From: Tubulanus polymorphus
Lineage: Eukaryota; Nemertea; Palaeonemertea; Tubulaniformes; Tubulanidae
Length of the DNA stretch: 64,000 nucleotides
Assembly: GCF_964204645.1 (NCBI RefSeq)
Contig: NC_134027.1
Span: 10,156,485-10,220,484 of the forward strand
Direction: 5' to 3'
Both the position numbers and the translations under genes were made by a program. This document shows, piece by piece, positions 1 through 11,300 of the stretch. The stretch's first letter is position 1; each line of letters begins with the position of its first letter. The notes beneath the pieces are model-generated. The model ran no database searches, had not been told where the DNA came from, and worked only from the letters and a program-made list of their open reading frames with translations.

Positions 1-2397
1 AGGCTTAAAAAATAACACAATTCAAAATTAATAATATCAAATGAACACCAAATAGGCGTAGATTACATTCTATGAAAAGTGTTTAGAAAATCGGCTTGTA
101 CTCTGAAATAGGCCTAACTGAATAACTTCAAGCAAGTCCCTTTAGGGTATTCTTCAACCAAGCCTTACTTGTAGGTTTACAGTGTGTTAGCTGTCTACAC
201 TTGAATATTTAATACCTAATCGAACTAGCCTAGTGGGATTACCACATAGTAAATTAATGAAACACGTGATTCATGAAATTGTCATCAATTCTTAAATGTA
301 TATCAAGCAACAGGAATCGTGCTATCTTTCAGTTTTCCACCAATTATCTCTTGGTCTTTTCCAAAAAAAACAAAAAGAAAATTCTAGGTTATCTTTCAGA
401 AGCAGGATCCATGGGCCGGTTGCATAGTCATGGCTTAGACTTAAGACCAGTCTAAGGCAAACTCAGTTCTATAGCCAATCTAACCAATCTTAAGATTTAA
501 GACCACTTTTGGATGTAGGTCACGACTGAGTAACTGCATAGGCCTACCTATTTCATATTCAATGTTCTTAAGCTCCAAAACAAAATGAGCTTCAAAAATA
601 TCCAACACCAAAGACTAAATACAGCCGGTCTACAAATGAAATTGTGGTAAAGAATCTTATTCTAGGTCTACATAGACTTAGGCCCTATTGAGAGAGAATC
701 AATAAACATTTTTTTTTAATACCAGTAGGCCTACACGCAGAGAGAGTTTGGGAATAGAGAGTAAAATCCATAGGCCTACCTTGGCATAGCCTATCCGAAA
801 ATTTAAAAGATCTTTTAAAAGATGTTTGTGTCATTTTTAATAAAAATGCCAAAAAATGATGTCATAGTATTACTATTAAAGTTTAATAATAGTGATTGTG
901 CCTGTTAAGAACTTTTAAAATCACAAGGTAGGTAACGAGCGCACGACAACCGAAATCACAAATCTATTTCTTCACCAGAGGTAAATGACAACAGAAACAT
1001 TGAACCATACAAAATAAAGGATTCAGCTTACACTCTGATAATCCTATATCACATCCTGAGATAGTGCCAGTGGTTCTGGACCAAGAAGATAAGTTGATAG
1101 TCGAAACGATAATCACGCTGCGTATCCAAGCAGGGCAGTGCGCGTACGGCAGTTCCAAACGTCAAAATTTGGGTTCGAATCCTTTTTATTAGTCAGCCCA
1201 ACAAGTTGTATTTCTTCCAGTATTCTGTTAATATAGAGTTCATTTGTTTTCAAAATTGGTTTTCGTATTGTTTTTTTTTCAATTTACGAACCGTGCACAA
1301 CAAGATAATAAATGATACGTGGCAAGCATAGGGTTAAACAGAGCCGCCGCCGCAGCAGGTCACATGATTAAAAATGGTGGTCGTACTTGAAAATTTCTGA
1401 AACGATTTCGGTTTAAATTTCAAGGTTATTTTCCGTCACTTCTGTTCTTCTGAATGCTTATTATCAGCTGATTATTTATTGTATCCCTAAACTAGTTCTC
1501 TAATATCCGTCTTTTCCCAAAATGGATGATGTTGTAGGCCGATCTATGAAAAAATATAAGTCCTTTTAGTCTTAGTCTTATACTATAGACAGAGTTACAC
1601 TGTATTTAGAAGTTGGCCCCGACCCCGTTCCCCTGCCTACCTACCGACTGGTAGATTATATTGAATAGTTTAAGCCAAGTAGACAGACTAATAAAGTACT
1701 TAGATTTAGGTAGGCCCTACTTACTAGTAGTAGCGTAAGTAAGGACGGAATGCTGTCAAAAAGACCACCCACACTTCTCAAGTTGATACCATCATGTACT
1801 TAATTTGTTCTTAATCTTGGACCTCTTTGGTGTTTCTTGTATCTGAAATAAACAGGCTATGTTTATGCCACAGTGAAGGGACTATGCCTACACTGACTAG
1901 ATTTACGAGACTATTATGCCACAGTATCTTGTATACAGTATTGATATTATGATGGGTTAGGGTTAAGTTTAGAAAGTTAAGTGCTATATGCCTATTAGTT
2001 AGGCCTGTAACGTTCAGCCGTTAGCAACTAGCATCACTAAATAGTGACCTAGTATCAGGTCAGATGACTGATGGTCTTGGCCCATTAAATGTAGGCTAGG
2101 CCTATACCTATGCGAGGATACTAAGGTGAAAAGACTGGTCATCCAAATAATATCCCCCAGCATAGGCCTACAAGCTTATATCATCGACCTACCTATCATC
2201 TTCAACCTACATCCATATAATGATGATGATGTTAATGATAATCATGGGTCTAAAAACTTTATTCGATAGGCTAGGATTTGGGTGGTGACAGTGTTGGATC
2301 ATAGGCCTAAAGCACAAAATGAGCCGGGCTACTAGCATTTTTTTGGTTCAAATAAGATAATATCCTTTGTGTAATTGCAGCAGTTTAGTGTACAATA
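1..2397. other. Upstream non-coding region of VAC14
   Basis: No protein-coding gene is seen here. The stretch is AT-rich and holds about seven copies of the palindromic 8-mer TAGGCCTA, with three more just downstream up to 3.14 kb. A short GC-rich patch (GCCGCCGCCG near 1345) may belong to the VAC14 promoter or a 5'UTR exon. An acceptor-like site ending in TTGCAG at 2380 lies 17 bases before the VAC14 start codon, so a separate non-coding first exon is likely somewhere in this region; its position could not be fixed. A B-box-like word, GGGTTCGAATCC, at about 1183 could be a worn tRNA-derived SINE head. Confidence 0.5.
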
Positions 2398-5300
2398 ATG
2401 AATGATAAAGATTTTGCTCCGCTGAGCGCGTCATGTGTACGAGCGCTGAATGACAAACTTTATGAAAAAAGGAAATCGGCCGCTTTGGAAATTGAAAAGT
2501 AAGTTTAAGTATCAGTAGGCCTACAGTAGTTTTGTTAGGGTTTATATAGGCAAAGATATGTTGGATATGCATGCCAGGTAGGCCTAATGCCTTTATGAAT
2601 TCATTGACGTGCTTATAATTTGATAATGAAAATTGACATTCGCATAGTGCAAAAATCCTGTTCAATACAGTTTGAATGATAATATTCTTTTCCCTCCACC
2701 AATGGACTATTGCGTTCACTTCATGTCACGTTCACGTCATCCTGTCCGTTGATAGATGGAATCCAGTTATTTTGAGAAGTTTTGAAGACGCTTAAATGGA
2801 TTGTGTTGATAGTTGGCTCATGCATGTATCTACCCAAGACATATCTGCACCCAAAAACTGGCCCGGTCAGAATCTAGAATTCTGGATCTGTAGCTTCCTA
2901 ATGGTTTGCCATTTTTCATTAAAATTTGTGATTGGTACATTCTGGGAAGGGATCTTTAGCATATCCGATGCATTTTGCCATCAGTCAATTATCACACAAT
3001 TGGCGGCCATCTTAGTGTCATCAGTCTTCATTCGTCGGTGGAAAAAAGTGGAAAATATCAAGGTTTTAATTAATAGTCTTCATATTACACTATCTTTTGT
3101 TCTTGCCACTAGGGGGAGTTTAATATTGAATAATATAGGCCTACAATTTGTCCATTTATATTAATACCTGTGCATATTTTTCAACCTTTTGGTTAAAGAA
3201 AGGCACGGGTTATTTCCATGGTCTCTTGTTGGTGCTATGCAGAATTTAGCTAATTGAGTGATTGGTTATTTTTCATTAAGGCCAGAGATAAAAGATCCTA
3301 TGGCACGAATCCAGTCGAGTCTAACCTGACCTTGCACTACGTTTTATAGAATGTGGCAGTTAGCACTACGCGTCGCATGAAATTTCGAAGTACTTCTATC
3401 AGTAGAGATAAGAACGAAAATATTTCCAACGGAATTGAACACCGTTGAAGTGAGAGCGAATTGATTGAATATCGTCAGCATTCGATAGTTGTGTATTACG
3501 TAACCAGTTATCGATAGATGTCTCGGCATTGTGGCCGGGATTTTGCAGACGTAATAGGATTTTTGTTTCATGTAACGTTCGATTGTAACGATAATGAGAA
3601 TATTTGCGGTGATGCCGACCAGCGATAACGCGCGCCGTATTAAATCGTAAAGACGTAAAATGTATCGACAAAATTAGCTCTGATCGGTAGGTATTTCACG
3701 CACGACGGTGCAACCTGAGATCTATTCTGAGCCGACGTCATTATTGAATGAACGGCAGATGGAAATCTGATGATTCAAATCAGATCGACAATTTTAAGAA
3801 TCTATAGTGATGATCAAAATGTGAGATGGAGACTTTGTGTTTTGAGGATTTTGTTACCAATTATTGAGATGTGATATTTCTTATTGAAGCTACGTATAAT
3901 CGATTCTGTACTAAATATGTATCTCTCTCAATAATTGGTAACTTAATCCAGTACCAGTCAGTTTGATACCTGATGACTGGAGTTTCATTGGTTTGTCATT
4001 GTCAAGCATTTCACCCCAGTAGGCATGGTGTCCCTCAACCCCTAGTATGTTATCTATTAACGTGCTTAACATTGTTCATCTTTTTCAGTGTGCTAAATAT
4101 TTCAACTTGATAAACGTTGTTTGTATTTTTCAGAATGGTCAAAGAATATGTAACGCTCAACAACACGAATCAGATAAAAAGATTACTCAAAGTTTTGGGC
4201 CAAGATTTTGCAAGTTCGACAAATTCTCATCCTCGAAAAGGTGGATTGATTGGACTTGCTGCTTGTGCTATCGCACTCGGAAGGGTAGGCTCGTCACTGT
4301 TATCACTCGGTTTATCTGTTATATACCTAACAAGGTTCATTCCTTAGAAAGACAGCGATGACTGGAACTTAAATTTGATCCTAGTTTGCCATCAATGGAA
4401 CACTGTCCGTGTTGAATGATAAGCCTTATGAGAATCTCACACTAGGAATAGAACAAAATGTCCAGAATGTTTCATACCTCTTCAGGATTACCAGTATTCT
4501 TTTATACGATGATCCTAGGTCACATTTCTACCGAATTTTTCCGAACAGTCTTGTAGTTTCTGAGCATCTCAATATTGAACGTTCTTCTGAATATTTTTAG
4601 GATTCTAGTCAGTATGTAGCTGCATTGGTGTCCCCGGTTTTGGCGTGCTTCAACGACCCAGACAGCAGAGTAAGGTATTACGCTTGTGAAGCGCTGTATA
4701 ACATAGTCAAAGTCGCTCGTGGATCGGTGCTGCAGTTTTTCAATGATGTATTTGATGGGTTAAGCAAGGTAACTGTTGTTGATGTAATTTTGGTCGTCAT
4801 CTACCGAGGCAATAGAATCGAGAACATTCTGTACCACGAGTCTGGCACCATCTCACCAGTGCATTACACCAGCAGTCTCCTTTGGTTCATGGAATTCTTT
4901 CATGACCTCTCAAACAAGCAATAAAAAGCAACTAGCTTTATAGCTGCAAGGCGCTTAAGAATCTATGCCAAATACAATTTAACTTTTGGATTATATACAT
5001 TTGATTTTATTGTGATCTGATTAACCCTTTCAATGCTGACTTATTAATACCCTGAAGTGCTGGAGATGATTTGAAAATTTCCACACCAGTCAGTTGTATA
5101 ACAGGCGTACCACTATAGTTCATCATCTACACCTTGGTGTGGTGTATTGTTAGTTACTTAGCACTACGTTTGACAGGCGCTGTTATCTTTTAAAAGAGGT
5201 AAAAACTAATTACTAATAACAGCAATATACTGCAATGCGATGTACTAGCAAAGTCCATCACGGATTTATTCAATGCTATGCAGTGTAGACGCACTGAAAG

Positions 5301-8300
5301 GGTTACATTAATGCAATAATAAACATAAAAAATGATTAATTGAAGCTACTTTAATGAATTTGATATAATTTCATCGGGATATCGTCTTTCAGCTTGCTGC
5401 AGATACTGACCAGAATGTGAAAAATGGATCAGAGTTATTAGATCGTTTAATGAAGGATATTGTAACCGAAACGCAGACTTTTGATCTTGAAGCATTCATG
5501 CCTCTTCTCAGGGAAAGGATATACACGAAAAATGCATTTGCTCGACAGTTCATCGTATCTTGGGTAAGTAATGCTAAGTCACGAAACAATATTAGAGCAT
5601 TAGGCTAATTAAATTAGAAAATTTATTGCATACCTGTTTTAATAACAGGGAAAACTCATCATAGTTCATTGGAAAAGTAATCTTATTAAAAAAGGAAAAT
5701 AATTACTTTCTAGACCTATGATATGTAGAAGTAGCTACTCATACAATTAGTCCCTGTTGTATGGACAGCTTTTGCAATAGGCCTAGTATGAATTCACCCT
5801 TGATGTGCGAAGATTAGAAATCATACTTTGCATAACCAGTAGCCTAGACAATTAGTAATACAATCTATGACATTTATATATTTCAATCCAGGTATTACTA
5901 GCTAGGTTAATAGCCCGATGTTATATCACAGTGTACTGCAAGTAAAGCTTTATTGCTGATAAACGTACTGTATGTGCTGTTTAATCTCCATAGTTCAGTG
6001 CTTCGTTCCCAATTATTTATACACATAATAAAGAAGTAAAGACTATTCTTAATGTACTGCTCAACATTTTGGCAATGGGTTCTGTGGCTGCATTCGTTGA
6101 GGAATTGTCGAATATCCGCAATAAAAAGACTCGGCTTCAAAGCCAGGACAGGTAATTGCTTTTCTATATCACAGCATTATTGCTATTTCATTCTTAGGTT
6201 GCTGTGTTGGATGCAGTCCCCAATATGAATATGGTCGTATTTTTGCCTGAAATCTTAGACGGTTTATTTTACATTCTTGGTGACCAGAATATTGAAATTC
6301 GTCGCATGTGAGTACTGGATTTATCCATATGGACCCACTTCCACAGTTCTGTGTTAAGATTTGACTCAGAGTGTTAACTAATTGAAAATGAACTAATTTT
6401 ATCTCTGAGTTAACTCTAACTCACAACTGTGCAACTGGAGCCTGGTATTTATTGATCAACACAGTTGAAACTTGCGTTCACTAAAGTCGATTTATTTTTG
6501 TTTGGAATCGATTTTTTTTAAATATTTCTCTTAATCTTTTGAAATCATACCTCAATTTGGTCTTAATATGACCAGTGAAAAAATCTATCCCAGACAAAAA
6601 GAAATAAACTTCAGACACCTTTACCTATGTGACGTTCTTCCGAACTGAAGTCGACAACTGATGATTTTGATCTTTTACTTCAATTTGTTTCAGTATAATC
6701 ATGATTATGAAGATAGGATGGTTGGTGATATTTGTGTATCTGTGACTATTCGACTCCCGTGTGTTATGTGAATGATCATATCCATTGGATAAAAATTTTC
6801 ATGAGTAATCAGACTGAACTTCATTCTGATTACTCCAAGGATAAAAGCAAGGTGGAAAGTGACTAAGATATGTGTTCTAACTATTTCAGGTGTGAGGCAT
6901 TATTGGGTGAATTCCTTCAAGGCATCCGACGTAATCCTCAAAACGTGGACTATTCAGCAATGGTTAACATTCTGATTGCACACTGTCAATCTGGCGGTAC
7001 GTTCAAATCATTAAAACTGACAACTGTCTTTGAAATTTATGTACAGTTTTATTCTAGACACAGCATATTGTGATATGGCCTCTTAGAGATTAGTAATAAT
7101 CATGCCTACATCCATGAATTAATACTGAAAATTGAATCAGACAATGATACAATTTTGCGGCAAGTAATTTTCACTGGTGTTTAATTCTGAGGTCACCAGT
7201 TTGTTTAACACGTTCGCTGCCAGTTAGAAAATATGGTGCCGCCCTCATTTGCCACTACCAATATACTAGTAGGTTTGCACTGGAGCTGTGACCTAGTCAG
7301 CCTTTGCTCGTAGTTGACCAATGAGCATTGAGAATGAAGCAGAGTTAGTTCATACTTCTAGCCAATCAAGAACTGTGTCACGATTGGTAGAACACTATAT
7401 CCGTGTTGACGCGATGTAGAGAGAATCCCACAATGATAATAAAAAGTCCGAAAATGAAACTTCAAGATTGGCCTAGTAGTTTATTTCAACTTTTCGACTA
7501 CCGGTATATCCTAATAGTCATCTTGAGGAATAATGAGAATAATAGTTTGCATCATCTCTGATTACTTGAATTAGTCTCCTTGTCTCTGGATTGTATATAT
7601 ATATATCTCATAATTTTTGTAGTATCTCATTATTCCTGAAGATGACTATTAGGATATAGTCGAAACGTTGAAATAAACTACTATCTCGAAGTTTCGTTTT
7701 CGGACTTTTTATTATCATTGTGGGATTCTCTCTACAAGAACTGTGTCATTCCCATGTGCCCGAGTGTAAATATCGAACTGTAGATAGGAAGAATCAGCTA
7801 CGAATATATTTTAGTGGTACTGGTGACAGAACCTAGAAGTATGAATATATTCACAGCCGGCAGTGAACGTGTTATTCCCCTTCGCTTGTATAGTCAGATT
7901 TTGTCTCATGCGATACATGCCCAGTGATCACGTTCCGCCTCATCTATTTCGACACAGGTTACATTGATGATCTCATACAATATACAGCAATTTATTGGTT
8001 GAAAGAGTTTCTACAGTTATCTGGCCGAGGGATGATACCGTTCGCTTCAGGAATTCTGACTGCTGTTCTTCCATGCCTATCTTACGACGATGATGGCAGA
8101 AGAAATATCCTTTTTTCGCAAATTTACGTAAAATAGGTTAGGCTAATTGGAATAAGATTATATCTAAGTTTAGAATTGAATTTCAAAGCGGGCCAACCTG
8201 AAGTTGAATTTTGAAAAAGCAGATTTAGAATTTGTGAAACTGATAGATTGAAATTTGAAAGTCTGAAAAGAAAAAGATGATTACATGATGTTAGTTTTGT

Positions 8301-11300
8301 TCTTTAATATTACTTGTTTACATATTTATGAGACTGCCAAAGCTGTGAATGCAAGTTTGATGAGACTGATCACCTCTGAGGATGATATGATAACTCCAGT
8401 GAGCAACGAACACAAAACCATAATGGATGACGATACTTTGAACGCATCAGATGAAAAGTTAGTAGCATGATCTTTCATACTGCTGAGTGCAGTTCCACTT
8501 GGTCAAGTCCGATTTGAAATAGTTCTATATCGTTTTCGATGTTTCAACCCTTTCTGTGCGGATTATAGATTGGCAATGGACTTTGATGTTGTTAGTTACT
8601 AGTTTTCAACTAGGGTCCTGAGATGGAGTGAGTGATATAAACACTATATAGGTTTTTCTACTTCAATATATGGACAATCTTGTACTAACAGTACTTATGG
8701 AATCACTCTTTTCACATGTTATTCCTGTGATCATATTGATTATTATCTTTAGTGAATCCAACCAAAATGAAGTTCATATCCTAAAAAAATGAGCCTTTAA
8801 TTAGGAAGGAACTTACTTCGTCGAGGTGTTTATATCATTAGTGAGACTGTAGAACATTCCAGAAAGTGTTTAAAACGTGATATTATTGCAGCATTCAAAA
8901 TCTTTTTACGTAACATATTTACACTTTTTGCATTTTACAAGAATATGAATAGATTTTCTGCCTTGTTTGCAGGGATGAACTGATTTTGCTGAATATTTCA
9001 TCCATCGTCGATGTTCTGTCGTATCAGATGAAAAATGAATCGATGCAAACACGAATCGCTGCTCTTCGATGGATTTATCATCTTCATATTCACACGCCGA
9101 ACAAAGTAAGTAAACTACTTACTATCGTTTGTAGGAATTGGGTCAAATATTTTTCGAGATGAAGTGATCCGTCTCCAGTCCGAAAAATTAGATGAAACGG
9201 AAATAAACTGTCCTTTCATATTAAAGTCCAATCAATCCTGGAATTTGTTAGTGTTTAGTTTCATGATCGGATATTTTCATAATAAGCCCATCTGATTATA
9301 AATCAGCGTTACCACCAACGCTAAAGTAACTAACTATCCTGGAACAGGTTTCATTTACTTTTTTAGCCCACTTGGGACTTTAGTCCCAGCGGGCTATTGC
9401 GTTCACTTTTCGTCCGTCCGTCCGTTCGTCCGTAGACGGAATCCAGTTATTTTAGGAAGTTTTGAAGACGCTTCAAGGTAATGTCTTGATATTTAGGTTA
9501 CACATGTATCTACCCTAGACACATCTTCAGCCCAAAAACTGGCCCTGTCAGATTCAAGATGGCCGACTGGCAGCCATTGTTGTTCGCCAAAATCAGCACT
9601 TTTTACACATTTTTGAACTTTTTGAGGGAAATTTTGAAGACGCTTTGATCAATTACCTTGATCTTTCGGATATATGTGAATTCCCCCAGGGCCCATCAGC
9701 ATAACAAAAATTGGGTTGATCAGACTCAAGATGGCCGTCCTATGACCTTTTTAGTGCCCAAAAATGTTAATTTTGGCCCAAATTCTGAGTCATGTAGCTT
9801 CCTACTGGTTTATCATTTCTCATTGCAATTTGTGATGGGTATTCTTTGGAAAGGGATGTTTTATACCTGAGACAGGTATTTTTCATCAGCCAATTATGAC
9901 GCAATTGGCGGCCATCTTGGTGTCAGCAGTACTCATTCATAAGTGGGAAAAAGTTTTTCCACATTATTTTGATACCTAAGCGTATTTTGTTACCACAATC
10001 ATTTAGAAAATTGTAGCTCATAACGTGTTCTATGATTGTGGTGAGTTTCAAGGTCATTGGTTTTTGTATATGGCCACCAGGGGGCGTTGAATAATGCAAT
10101 ATCTGAGTATTTCTATATTATATTCATATCAATGCATATTTTGTAACCACAATCAATTGCAAAGTTGTAGCTCATGACATCATCTATGATTGTGGCAAGT
10201 TTTAAGGCCATTAGTTATTCTATATGGTCACCAGGGGGCATTGAATAGTAGAATAACTTAGTATTTCCTTATTATATTGGTACCTAGGCATATTTTGTTA
10301 CCATGATCATTTTCAAAGTTATAGTTCGTGACATTTTCTATGATTATGGTGAGTTTCAAGGTCATTGGGTTTTGAATATGGTCACCAGGGGGCGTTGAAT
10401 AGTAGAATAACTTAGTATTTCCATATTAAAGTGGTAACGAGGCATATTTTGTTATCACAATCAATTACAAAATCGTAGCTGCTGACATGTTCTATGATTG
10501 TGGTGAGTTTCAAGGTCATTGGATTCTGTATATGGTCACCAGGGGGCGTTGAATATTGAAATTGTTAGATTGTTGAGCATTTGGAACCACTTCCCAAGTG
10601 GGCATGGTGTCCCTGGACCCCTAGTTTCATATCTCGCTAATCTATTTGGTTTTGTTATTTTACAGATATTTAGACATGTCGAAGACTTGTTTCCACTCCT
10701 TATGAAGTCACTATCAGATCCATCGGATGAGGTATAGTTGAATTAAAGATAGACTTATTGATAAGTGAAATCTTAATGGAAATGTTCATATCTTAGCTCT
10801 GTCTTCTAACAGCGTAATTATAAAACTACTATCTGCATGAAGATTACCCTTTGTAAATGCAAATATCTATTCAAATATTTCGTAATTTCTGAAATTATTG
10901 ATGTTTATGATATCTCATGATGAATCTGTACTTGCAATACCGTAAATGTTAACTTGCAATAAGTAACTTGTTCCTTGTTCCTTATTCAGATTTTCGTCTT
11001 TACCGGTTCAATTTTCGTTACTTATTGAGAATTCATCTCCCAATAAGGAAGATGTTACTTGTTCCTTATTGGGAGATGAATTCTTGATAAGTAACGAAAA
11101 TTGAACCGGTAAAGACGAAAGTCTGAATAAGGAACAAGTAACAAGTTACTTGTTCCTTATTGGGCGGTGAATTCTCAATAAGTAACGAAAATTGAACCGG
11201 TAAAGATGAAAATCTGAATAAGGAACAAGGAACAAGTTACTTGTTCCTCATTGGGAGATGAATTCTCAATAAGTAACGGAATAAGGAATAAGGAACAGGT

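Noticed and set aside
1116-1195. Possible tRNA-derived SINE head with GGGTTCGAATCC followed by a T run
   Set aside because: The A-box is poor and no second copy was found in the window.
2348-2719. 123-codon minus-strand frame
   Set aside because: It is antisense to VAC14 exon 1 and an intronic repeat, with no family resemblance.
8105-8135. Extending VAC14 exon 7 to a GT donor at about 8130
   Set aside because: This adds the non-conserved ILFSQIY and leaves no good acceptor for the next exon; the AT-AC U12 junction fits the orthologue exactly.
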